This document shows, piece by piece, positions 42,061-50,245 of a stretch of DNA of 64,000 nt; position 1 is the stretch's first letter, and every line of letters begins with the position of its first letter. The notes under the pieces were generated by a model, which was not told the origin of the DNA, did not search any database, and saw nothing but the letters and a program-made list of their open reading frames with translations. The stretch is from Pseudoalteromonas sp. UG3-2 (GTDB lineage: Bacteria; Pseudomonadota; Gammaproteobacteria; Enterobacterales; Alteromonadaceae), in assembly GCF_037120705.1 (NCBI RefSeq), contig NZ_JAWLJU010000002.1, positions 1,240,001-1,304,000 on the forward strand. Direction: 5' to 3'. The position numbers and the translations under genes were made by a program.

Positions 42061-44394
42061 TTAAAATCTTAGAGCTTTCTGTCCATCTGAGCGAATATCA
42101 AGTGGACCCACGTTTGGAAGCATTTTGTAAATTGGCAATATCTGTTTTTCTATATATTGCGCGTAGTCAATGTTTTGTAACTGACTTTTGCTCGCGTAAA
42201 CAGGCCCATCTAAACTCAAATAGTAGGGAATTTGACTGCCTTTATTGGCACTTTCTAACTCCCCAGCAGCCAATGCTTGCTTTGCAGCTTTTACTTGGGG
42301 CGGGATATTTTTTGTATATAACTCAATGCTTTTACCAAGCCTTTTGCGAAAAACAAGCTTTTCGTCTACTTTTCCATCAAAAACCTGGTTAATATAAAAC
42401 TTTGTCACTTCCTCAAGGTCTTCTCCATCAAACAAGGCTCGGATCACCGCTTGCTGATATTCTTTGGCAATGTCTGTCCAGTCACTTCTTACTGACTCCA
42501 TGCCCTTAAACACCAGCTCAGGGCCATTACTGGTTTGTATTTGACCGACGTAGCGCTTTTTCGAGCCCACCTCTTGGCCGCGGATAGTAGGCATAAAAAA
42601 CGGACTGTAATGGGTTTCAAACTCAATTTCTAAGTGGCTTTCTAGCTGATATTCTTGTGCTAAGTGTTGCTGCCAAAGGCGGTTAATATCTTGGCTAAGT
42701 TGCCGCCCTATCTGCTGACATTCATCTTGCGATAAGTGATCGGGCAAACTGACAAAGGTGGAATCGGTATCGCCATAAATCACCTCATAGCCTTTAGCTT
42801 CAATCCATTGCTTGGTCAGTTGCATAATTTGATGTCCGCGCATGGTAATCGAACTCGACAGTCGCGGGTCATAAAAGCGACAGCCTTTAGACCCTAATAC
42901 CCCGTACAAGCTGTTCATAATGATTTTAATCGCCTGTGACAACATCCTATCGCCATTGTGTTTTGCCTGCTCTCGAGCCATAGACAGGGTTCGCACCAGC
43001 TCAGGAAGGTGATGATGTTCACGACTAAACATACCTTGGTTAAACCCAGCAATGGCCGTTTGCGGTGATTTCAACCCCTCAATCAAGCCCATGGGGTCGA
43101 TGCAAAAAGTACGAATAATCGATGGATACAGGCTTTTAAAATCTAATACTAAAATGTTTTTGTACAGGCCAGGTTTGGAATCCATCACATAGCCGCCGGG
43201 ACTGTCAAAGTGAAGACCATGCTCTGAGAGGTTGGGAGCAATGTATCCGCTGCGGTGTAATAATGGCAGGTAGAGGTTAGTAAACGCCGCCACTGAGCCG
43301 CCCATTTTTTCAAGCTCAAGCCCGGTTAATTGTGTCCTGGCTAGGGCAAACTCAAGTAAATTGAGGGTTGAAAAAATATCCAGCACCAGCTCACAGTCCC
43401 GTAAGTTATACGCCGCTAATGCCGGCTTATCGTGATGAAATAAGTTGATAATGGCTTCTAAGCGATCGTCTTGGCTAATTAACTTTGTGGTTCCTAGCAC
43501 TTTTTCGGCAACAAAGCTCAACTTAAAGGTTTCGTAGTGATAAGTGGCATTTTTCATCATATCAATACCATCTAATACCACCCTGCCGGGAATAAGTACC
43601 CGAGTATAGTTGCCTCGATACACCGACACCGCACCACCATCACGCCCTAGCCGTAAGCTAAGCCCCAAAGCGTCAGCACGGTCTGCCAGCACCGCAAAAT
43701 CAAACTCAATGACGTTCCAACCAATAATGACATCGGGATTAAGGTCACTGATCTCTCTTTCTAATTGTTGCAGCAGCGCAATTTCATCTGCCACCCAAAT
43801 AACTTCGGTTTTACACGGTTGCGGCTCGCCAATCATTAACACCCGCTTATGACCCTCACTGGCAAGGCCAATAGAAAACAGCACCCCTTCACCGTTACAC
43901 TCGATATCTAAAGACAGCGCCGTCAACGGCGGCCAATAATGGTCACAGGCCTTAAACTGGGCATCTTCAATTTCAATAAAGCCATTTTTTTGCTTTGCTC
44001 GCCCTTTTACCCACGCCGCACCACGAATAAAGCGTTCCATTAAATACCGATCACAATGACGAATGTCTTCTTCGTATAGAGGCATATGAGCACTTAACAG
44101 CTGCTTTGCCTCATAGTAATGCTTTATCGAAGTAAACTTGAGGATCACCATGGCACTTTGATCAAAGTGCTTTAGTTCGGTGTCTGCAACGCTGGCATTA
44201 AGCTGATGGTTAGCCAATAATTGCTGAGCCGTTTGACTTTGCTCTGCTTTAATAAAGAATAATGCCTGCTCACCTTCCACCCAGGCCTTCAACAACCCTT
44301 GAGAGGATTTAAGCCAATAACACAAGCGCAGCTGACCATTTACCTGCAGCTGCTGGCGAGACAAAACAAAGCCTTGATATATCGCTTGTGTCAA
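42061..44394 (-). CDS. polB: DNA polymerase II (PolB)
   Basis: Family B DNA polymerase, 777 residues (E. coli 783). Exonuclease motifs: LSLDIECNGEG, IIGWNVIEFDF and YNLRDCELV. Polymerase motifs: VLDFKSLYPSIIRTF, KIIMNSLYGVLGS and YGDTDSTF, plus SKKRYVG. All catalytic acids are present. It performs repair and translesion synthesis. It appears to start with TTG (MTQAIYQGFVLSR), since no in-frame ATG lies near and the segment corresponds to AQAGFILTRH of E. coli. Divergent from dinG with 180 bp between; no convincing LexA site was seen there. Confidence 0.95.
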   Translation of the reverse strand: MTQAIYQGFVLSRQQLQVNGQLRLCYWLKSSQGLLKAWVEGEQALFFIKAEQSQTAQQLLANHQLNASVADTELKHFDQSAMVILKFTSIKHYYEAKQLLSAHMPLYEEDIRHCDRYLMERFIRGAAWVKGRAKQKNGFIEIEDAQFKACDHYWPPLTALSLDIECNGEGVLFSIGLASEGHKRVLMIGEPQPCKTEVIWVADEIALLQQLEREISDLNPDVIIGWNVIEFDFAVLADRADALGLSLRLGRDGGAVSVYRGNYTRVLIPGRVVLDGIDMMKNATYHYETFKLSFVAEKVLGTTKLISQDDRLEAIINLFHHDKPALAAYNLRDCELVLDIFSTLNLLEFALARTQLTGLELEKMGGSVAAFTNLYLPLLHRSGYIAPNLSEHGLHFDSPGGYVMDSKPGLYKNILVLDFKSLYPSIIRTFCIDPMGLIEGLKSPQTAIAGFNQGMFSREHHHLPELVRTLSMAREQAKHNGDRMLSQAIKIIMNSLYGVLGSKGCRFYDPRLSSSITMRGHQIMQLTKQWIEAKGYEVIYGDTDSTFVSLPDHLSQDECQQIGRQLSQDINRLWQQHLAQEYQLESHLEIEFETHYSPFFMPTIRGQEVGSKKRYVGQIQTSNGPELVFKGMESVRSDWTDIAKEYQQAVIRALFDGEDLEEVTKFYINQVFDGKVDEKLVFRKRLGKSIELYTKNIPPQVKAAKQALAAGELESANKGSQIPYYLSLDGPVYASKSQLQNIDYAQYIEKQILPIYKMLPNVGPLDIRSDGQKALRF

Positions 44395-44574
44395 CCTAGA
44401 TACCGCCCTAAAATAGATGAGTTACTGTGATTATATCCACCTATTGATTGAATACCAATGGCAACCTAAAAGCAGCGCTAAGCTGACATACTTAAATAGT
44501 CATTCAGGCTCAGGGCCGTATCGCACTGTGACGCTCAAACTTTGCACATAGAACCAACAGAGACACAACATTTT

Positions 44575-46644
44575 ATGCTCTCAGATAAGCTGAAAAAAAA
44601 TATTCGCCAAGCACATCAGAGTGTTGCTGCAGCCCTGGATGGCTTTCGTCCGCGCCCAAGTCAAAACTATTTAGTCGCTGAAATAGCCAAAACCTTATCG
44701 GGAGATTACCACCGCACTCAGCGAGTCTGTGTCATTGAGGCTGGAACGGGTACTGGGAAATCGTTGGCCTATTTATTGGGCGCCTTGCCAGTTGCTTTGG
44801 CCAACAAAAAAAAGTTGGTGATTTCAACCGCAACCGTGGCTTTGCAGGAACAATTGATCAACAAAGAATTACCTTTTCTGCAGCAGCACTCGGGAATTGA
44901 CTTCAAGTTTGATTTAGTCAAAGGCCGGCAACGATATATTTGTGTGCAAAAGCTTATGGCGGCAATCAGCGACGATGATATGCAAATGTCGATGATGCCC
45001 ACCACCAGTAGCCCACTGACGCAAATGGAACAAAAGTGCTTACGGGAGCTGGCCCAGGCATACCAAGATAAACGCTGGCAAGGTGACCGAGATAGCTGGG
45101 AAGACACCATTCCCGATAAAGTGTGGAACATCATTGCCTGCGATAAACATGCCTGTCAGCGGCAACTGAAATCTCATCACCTGTGCCCTTTTCATCTAGC
45201 CAGGCAAAAAATTGCGCAAATGGACGTGTTGGTGATCAATCATGCGCTGTTATTGGCGGACCTTGAGCTTGGTGGTGGCACCATTTTACCCGAGCCTGAC
45301 GACACCTTTTACGTCATTGATGAAGCCCACCATTTACCCCATATTACCCGAGACTTTTCTTCTGCTGCGGCAACCATCAAAGGCACCATAGAGTGGCTCG
45401 AAAAGCTACTTAAGTTCAGTGGTAAAATGGCTAATACCGTAGTATCACAAAAAGCCATTGGGCAAAATTTTAAGCTTAACGATGCCGCTAATGATGCCGC
45501 TAAGCACTTAAGAGCGGTGCGCGATATATTAGACCAAGCTGACTTCAATTACAGCGACGATGACACCTACCGCTTTAGTCACGGCGAAGTCCCAGAATCA
45601 CTCACCGTTAAGGCCAAAGACATTGCCGATGCCACTCAAGACGCCTTACGCTGTCTAAGCAAAATGCATGATGCCCTGTCTGGTGATGTTTCCGATGGCG
45701 ATGTCCAAGCCTTCTTAGCCGATCCGCTGTTAGTTGAAAGTGGTCAGTACATCAACCGCCTTGAACAGCTGAACAAGCTCTGGTTTAGCTACTCAAAAAC
45801 CAATGAGAGCGTGCCCCATGCCCGCTGGATCAAGCGCATGGAATATAAACATCATCACGACCATTTATTGTGTGACTGCCCCATTGAAGTCGGTTATTTT
45901 TTGAAAGACAAACTGTGGCGGGAATGTGCCGGTGCCGTGCTGTGTTCGGCGACGTTAAGTGCGCTGGGTAACTTTGATCACTTTGCCCACGAAAGTGGCT
46001 TAGCAAAAGAGCCAGGGGTAAAATACATCAAAGCCGACTCACCGTTTGATTATCCTAATCAAGCCGTTTTGCACCTACCTAAAACGGCCACCGAACCCAC
46101 AAATAAAGCCTTTAGTGATTACTTAGCGCAAGCGCTGCCCGACTACCTAGATAAGCAAAAAGCCAATTTAGTACTCTTTGCCTCCTACTGGCAAATGAAC
46201 CACGTAGTTGAAAAGCTGAGAAGTAAAAAACTCAATATTTTGGTGCAAGGGGAGCTTTCTCGTGAAGCCTTACTTACTCGTCATAAGGCCAATATTGATC
46301 TTGGCCGCGGCAGTATTTTATTTGGTACGCAAAGCCTCTCAGAAGGACTCGATTTACCAGGGCAATACTTAGAGAATCTGATCATCACTAAAATCCCTTT
46401 TGCCGTGCCCACTTCCCCCATTGAAGAAGCGCAAGCGGAGTTTGTACAAAGTAAAGGAGGCAATCCTTTTTTATCCATTACTGTACCGGATGCCGCCAAG
46501 AAATTAGTCCAAAGCTGTGGTAGACTGCTGCGCAAAGAAACCGATTCTGGCCGTATCACCATTTTAGATAGGCGATTGATAACAAAGCGTTATGGTAAAG
46601 CCATGCTTGATACTCTGCCACCTTATAGAAGGCAAATTGACTAA
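44575..46644 (+). CDS. dinG: ATP-dependent DNA helicase DinG
   Basis: 689-residue XPD-like iron-sulfur helicase. Walker A is EAGTGTGKSLAYL; the cysteines expected to hold the 4Fe-4S cluster lie in RYICVQK, IACDKHACQRQ and HHLCPFH; motif II is VIDEAHHLP; later motifs include VLCSATL, GTQSLSEGLDLPG and QSCGRLLR. It unwinds 5-prime to 3-prime and resolves R-loops and other structures. The ATG at 44575 is preferred to a TTG 11 codons upstream because it matches the usual length. The yfcA-like gene starts 2 nt after its stop, so it heads an operon with yfcA, priC and the deacetylase-like gene. Confidence 0.93.
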   Translation: MLSDKLKKNIRQAHQSVAAALDGFRPRPSQNYLVAEIAKTLSGDYHRTQRVCVIEAGTGTGKSLAYLLGALPVALANKKKLVISTATVALQEQLINKELPFLQQHSGIDFKFDLVKGRQRYICVQKLMAAISDDDMQMSMMPTTSSPLTQMEQKCLRELAQAYQDKRWQGDRDSWEDTIPDKVWNIIACDKHACQRQLKSHHLCPFHLARQKIAQMDVLVINHALLLADLELGGGTILPEPDDTFYVIDEAHHLPHITRDFSSAAATIKGTIEWLEKLLKFSGKMANTVVSQKAIGQNFKLNDAANDAAKHLRAVRDILDQADFNYSDDDTYRFSHGEVPESLTVKAKDIADATQDALRCLSKMHDALSGDVSDGDVQAFLADPLLVESGQYINRLEQLNKLWFSYSKTNESVPHARWIKRMEYKHHHDHLLCDCPIEVGYFLKDKLWRECAGAVLCSATLSALGNFDHFAHESGLAKEPGVKYIKADSPFDYPNQAVLHLPKTATEPTNKAFSDYLAQALPDYLDKQKANLVLFASYWQMNHVVEKLRSKKLNILVQGELSREALLTRHKANIDLGRGSILFGTQSLSEGLDLPGQYLENLIITKIPFAVPTSPIEEAQAEFVQSKGGNPFLSITVPDAAKKLVQSCGRLLRKETDSGRITILDRRLITKRYGKAMLDTLPPYRRQID

Positions 46645-46646
46645 CC

Positions 46647-47426
46647 ATGTTTGAACTTGCACTCGAGCCCACAACTTGGGCGCTGCTTTGCGCCGTGGCG
46701 TTAGCTGCCGGCTTTATCGACGCTATTGCAGGTGGCGGCGGTTTGCTCACTGTGCCGGCACTGTTAACCGCTGGCCTGCCGCCACACTTAAGTTTAGGAA
46801 CCAATAAGCTGGCCGCCAGCTTTGGCTCACTGACAGCAAGCTTTACCTACTACAAAAAGCAACTTTTTAAACCCAGCTTCTGGCTCGCTTCGATACTGGC
46901 AACGGCCATTGGCGCTATGCTTGGGACGTTACTGGTAGATAGGCTCAGTATTGAGTTTCTCAATAAGTTAATTCCTATCATTATAATCGCCGTGGCCATT
47001 TATAGCCTAGTTGGCAAGCTCAGCCCCACCGAGTCTCACCACTTGCCAAACAAGACCACTGGGCTCAAAGTGAAACAATGGCTACAAGGCTTAGCGCTGG
47101 GCTTTTTTGATGGCATGGCGGGCCCAGGCACAGGGACTTTTTGGACTGCATCCAATAGCATGCTCTATAAAATGAGCTTGTTGATAAATTGCGGCCTCGC
47201 TCGCTCAATGAATTTTGTCTCTAATTTTATCTCGCTGATCACCTTCGTAGCCTTGGGCCACGTGAACTTTTTACTGGGGGTGACCATGGGACTGTTTTTA
47301 ATGCTTGGTGCTTGGTTAGGCGCTCATTCCGCCATTAAATTTGGCAATAAATTGATTAAGCCTCTATTTAATGTGGTGGTCATCGCCCTTGCCGGTAAAC
47401 TTATTGTAGAGGCCTACTTTTCATGA
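46647..47426 (+). CDS. yfcA: TauE/SafE-family membrane transporter YfcA
   Basis: 259 residues, about eight membrane helices. Repeated family motifs: AGFIDAIAGGGGLLTVPALL and, in the second half, LGFFDGMAGPGTGTFW, plus GTNKLAASFGSLTAS. It follows E. coli YfcA closely. The family exports or imports sulfur-containing organic anions; the substrate of YfcA is not established. It begins 2 nt after dinG and overlaps priC by 4 nt. Confidence 0.9.
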   Translation: MFELALEPTTWALLCAVALAAGFIDAIAGGGGLLTVPALLTAGLPPHLSLGTNKLAASFGSLTASFTYYKKQLFKPSFWLASILATAIGAMLGTLLVDRLSIEFLNKLIPIIIIAVAIYSLVGKLSPTESHHLPNKTTGLKVKQWLQGLALGFFDGMAGPGTGTFWTASNSMLYKMSLLINCGLARSMNFVSNFISLITFVALGHVNFLLGVTMGLFLMLGAWLGAHSAIKFGNKLIKPLFNVVVIALAGKLIVEAYFS

Positions 47427-48022
47427 GTGTGGGACTTTTTAAACTGCAACAGCAACTGGATCGCTTAAAGCAACAAGCGGCCGAGTTCGATAACGCCAAA
47501 TGGTTTGACAAAAACCGCTACATTCAAGCGCAACCGAGCTTATTCGACACCCGCGTATTTCGCACCAAAAGTCTGAAGTTAAGCGATTATGTCGATGAAA
47601 TTGCCGAGGCCATGTCACATTTGCCACCATCCGAACAGCGCCACGCCTTCGCGTTTGCCATTGAGCGCATTGGCAGTCAAATACAAGCCATTTTAAAGGT
47701 GTTAAAATCCACCCCAGTGTGGGCAAAAGAAAACAAAAATAAGGCCCCTAAAAAAGCCAAAGTGTATAAAAAAGCAGTGCAAAAAATCATGCAGTCATCC
47801 CATGAGCTGTACCAAGAGTTATCACAAAACCATGAATTTGAACGCCGTTTACAAGAGATGATCGATATTCGTCAACAACAAATGGATAAAGCATCGCCAC
47901 AGCAAGCCAGCAAGCTCAATGGTGAAATTTTAGCCCTTCATGGCCGTTTAGGTCGATGCCGTAAGGCTATCTCAGCCACTGAACAAAAAATTCAAGAAGT
48001 CGAGAAAAATCAAAACCGCTAA
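47423..48022 (+). CDS. priC: primosomal replication protein PriC
   Basis: 199 residues, helical and basic. The C-terminal family signature FERRLQEMIDIRQQQM, then LHGRLGRCRKAISATEQKI, matches E. coli PriC. It restarts stalled forks by loading DnaB with SSB contact. The N-terminal part is longer and less conserved than in E. coli PriC (175 residues). It overlaps yfcA by ATGA and the next gene by one base (TAATG), so it is translationally coupled. In E. coli priC lies beside ybaM (rsmS); here rsmS is 1.2 kb downstream, supporting the assignment. Confidence 0.87.
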   Translation: MSVGLFKLQQQLDRLKQQAAEFDNAKWFDKNRYIQAQPSLFDTRVFRTKSLKLSDYVDEIAEAMSHLPPSEQRHAFAFAIERIGSQIQAILKVLKSTPVWAKENKNKAPKKAKVYKKAVQKIMQSSHELYQELSQNHEFERRLQEMIDIRQQQMDKASPQQASKLNGEILALHGRLGRCRKAISATEQKIQEVEKNQNR

Positions 48023-48927
48023 TGATTTATTATCACCACAGCTACAGCCAACTTGATTTACCCGCGCACCATCGTTTTCCTATTTCCAAGTACCAGCAGC
48101 TGTATGCCCGGCTGCAACAAGGGCCATTAGCACAGTACCTCAGCACTCCGTCGCAAGCCGCAACCAGAGAAATGCTCTTGGGTTGCCACCATCCAGAGTA
48201 TGTCGATGCCTTCTTACAAGGTACTTTAAGCGATAAGGCGATTAAGAAAATGGGCTTCCCATGGAGCCAGACGCTGGTTGCACGCACCATGACCTCAGTG
48301 GGAGCCAGTATTGAGGCTGCTAAATTTGCCTTACAACACGGCGTGGCAGCCAACTTAAGCGGAGGCTATCATCATGCTCATCCAGATTTTGGCAGTGGCT
48401 TTTGTATTTTCAACGATTGGGCCGTGGCCGCAGCTCACCTTATTAACCAAGAGCTAGCTGAAAAGGTGGTGATATTTGACTGTGATGTTCACCAAGGCGA
48501 TGGCACCGCCACCTGTACAGCACTGCGTGATAACATAGTCAGCTGCTCGGTTCATTGTGAAAGCAACTTTCCTAGGGTAAAGCCCGCCTCCGATTATGAT
48601 TTTGCATTACCACAAGGATGCCAAGATGAGCGCTATTTGGAAACCATAAGCGATGCTCTGCAATTGGTTATTCGCCTCCACCAGCCCGATATTATTCTCT
48701 ACAATGCCGGTGCAGATATCTATCAAGGCGATGAGCTCGGTCAGCTCAATGTCTCTAAACCAGGTGTGAAAGCCAGGGATTCTTTGGTCATGCAATTGGC
48801 CGCACAGCATAATACTCCATTAGCCATTGCACTTGGTGGTGGTTATCAACGTGATGTTAAGCACCTTGTTGATATTCATGAACAAACCTTTTTGGCTTTG
48901 TTCGATAACCTCGCTATTATGATATAA
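48022..48927 (+). CDS. histone deacetylase-like (AcuC/AphA class) zinc amidohydrolase
   Basis: 301 residues of the arginase/deacetylase fold. The active-site histidines lie in GGYHHAHPDFGSGFCIFND, the zinc ligands in DCDVHQGDGT and near YNAGADIYQGDELG, and the glycine-rich loop is ALGGGYQRD. Bacterial members deacetylate acetyl-lysine or small acetylated amines; the substrate here cannot be named. It is the last gene of the dinG-yfcA-priC run, starting inside the priC stop codon. Confidence 0.88.
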   Translation: MIYYHHSYSQLDLPAHHRFPISKYQQLYARLQQGPLAQYLSTPSQAATREMLLGCHHPEYVDAFLQGTLSDKAIKKMGFPWSQTLVARTMTSVGASIEAAKFALQHGVAANLSGGYHHAHPDFGSGFCIFNDWAVAAAHLINQELAEKVVIFDCDVHQGDGTATCTALRDNIVSCSVHCESNFPRVKPASDYDFALPQGCQDERYLETISDALQLVIRLHQPDIILYNAGADIYQGDELGQLNVSKPGVKARDSLVMQLAAQHNTPLAIALGGGYQRDVKHLVDIHEQTFLALFDNLAIMI

Positions 48928-48990
48928 ACTGATCACACACTTTGGTGTATCCTTTTAAGGCGACGCAGAGCACTTGTTGCAGGAGGCAGT

Positions 48991-49263
48991 ATGAAGTTAC
49001 ATGACGATATCCATAATTATTATGAAAAATTAGTGGTAGACCACATTGTTAGTCGTAAGCTTGATACGGTATACGATGATGATGTGATGGCGGATTTTTG
49101 TTGTACTGTGCTCAATCAATTACCAGCTCGATACATTCGCTACGATGTTGATATGGAGTTTTACCTGCCACAATCGGAGCGTGTGGAAATGGAAGCCGCA
49201 GTAGAAAAAGCCATTGATGTTGCCGTTGCAGAAGTCGCAAAGAAGAAAAAGTTACAACCATGA
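48991..49263 (+). CDS. ComFB-family protein
   Basis: 90 residues matching the ComFB family: HDDIHNYYEKLVVDHI, then YDDDVMADFCCTVLNQLPARYIRYDVDMEFYLP. ComFB proteins in several bacteria have been reported to bind cyclic dinucleotides, which suggests a receptor role; this is family knowledge, not visible here. AGGAGG lies 6 nt before the ATG. It overlaps the rsmS start by ATGA, so the two are co-translated. Confidence 0.85.
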   Translation: MKLHDDIHNYYEKLVVDHIVSRKLDTVYDDDVMADFCCTVLNQLPARYIRYDVDMEFYLPQSERVEMEAAVEKAIDVAVAEVAKKKKLQP

Positions 49264-49433
49264 ATAACGCCCTAGACCAAGCCCCTACCCATGTAAAACT
49301 CGCGGTTGATCTCATCATGCTACTGGAGCAGCATGACGTCTCAGCGCAAGATGCCTTAGCCGCGCTGGAGATCGTAAAAGCCGATTTTGAAAACAAGTTA
49401 AGTGACAGCGAAGCAGAAAAAAGTCAGCAATAA
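49260..49433 (+). CDS. rsmS: RsmS (YbaM)-like regulatory protein
   Basis: 57 residues read from the ATG that overlaps the ComFB stop. The segment APTHVKLAVDLIMLLEQHDV, then ALAALEIVKADFENKL, is nearly the E. coli YbaM (RsmS) sequence and length (53 residues). RsmS was named for a regulatory effect on virulence-factor production in Pectobacterium; in E. coli it is encoded next to priC, which is also nearby here. It is soluble and helical, with no DNA-binding domain visible. Confidence 0.9.
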   Translation: MNNALDQAPTHVKLAVDLIMLLEQHDVSAQDALAALEIVKADFENKLSDSEAEKSQQ

Positions 49434-49499
49434 GTAGGTTAATGCGCCACCCTGCTGCTCTGCCATTGCACATACACCGTTTCATTCACGGCTAACGAA

Positions 49500-49530
49500 A
49501 TACCAACTCGTTTACTGCCTGAGTTGGTAT
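49500..49530. repeat. 10-bp perfect inverted repeat between convergent genes
   Basis: ATACCAACTC / GAGTTGGTAT with an 11-nt loop. No T tract, so it is only a possible terminator for rsmS and the convergent gene at 49554. Confidence 0.5.
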
Positions 49531-49553
49531 CATGAAGCCAACAGCTAGGGTTG

Positions 49554-49991
49554 CTACTCTATTAAGCCGAGTTTGTATTGGGCGAAAAAGATACTATCGC
49601 TTTCACTGTGTTTGGGATCAATAAAATAGCCAATGTCACTGCGGTGTGGTTTCGTTACTTGGTGCTTACCATCTTCCCAGTAAAGCACCGCGTGGCGAAT
49701 AAGCTCTCCTAAATACGTATGATCCCAACCATAATGGCAATAACCGTGATGGTCGCTTAGATAAGGCGAGTAGTTGCTGTCTAACTCCCCTTTCTCCCTG
49801 TGGTTTTTATACCGAGCAAAACGCTTAGCGTCAGACTCCGCGCTCTCAGGGTCGGTAAAGTAAGCAATATCACGCCGTGGCGGTAATGCCTGAGGCAAAC
49901 CAAATTTTTCTCCGACCTCTTTGCACTCAACCACTATCCACTGCACGAAATGTACACCAATAATATGATCCCAAGGTAATGCTACAAACAT
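49554..49991 (-). CDS. uncharacterised protein with an internal repeat
   Basis: 145 residues; family not recognised. Two related segments occur: RRDIAYFTDPESAESDAKRF (followed by ARYK) and RSDIGYFIDPKHSESDSIFF (followed by AQYK), about 75 residues apart. The centre is rich in H, Y and W (HHGYCHYGWDHTYLGELIRH). No signal peptide or membrane helix. AAAGGAG lies 6-7 nt before the ATG at 49991; the TTG one codon earlier is less likely. The repeat suggests a tandem small domain or a duplicated binding loop; no function can be given. Confidence 0.75.
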   Translation of the reverse strand: MFVALPWDHIIGVHFVQWIVVECKEVGEKFGLPQALPPRRDIAYFTDPESAESDAKRFARYKNHREKGELDSNYSPYLSDHHGYCHYGWDHTYLGELIRHAVLYWEDGKHQVTKPHRSDIGYFIDPKHSESDSIFFAQYKLGLIE

Positions 49992-50245
49992 CAAAGTCTC
50001 CTTTTCTTTCGGGTTCGCATGTCAATTTTATCTGGATTATTTCACTTCACTCATAAAGAGAGGGTGGCCGAGATCAAAAAAGTCTTTCAAAATACAAAAA
50101 AGCGTTACAAGGTATTACGAAATCGGTAACTTATAGCGAAATACCGGTAAAATAACGCTAAAAGCTGTGAACGTGATTTTCACAAGAGTGGCACTTTTTT
50201 TTCATCTCACTACAATGCACTCAAACTCACAGTGGAAGTAACCTC

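Noticed and set aside
42027..42392. 121-codon plus-strand frame at the polB 3-prime end
   Set aside because: Overlaps the polB coding region almost completely and shows no protein-like pattern.
44425..44440. CTGTGATTATATCCAC between polB and dinG as a LexA site
   Set aside because: Only one half fits CTGT-N8-ACAG. polB and dinG are SOS genes elsewhere, but no proper LexA box is visible here.
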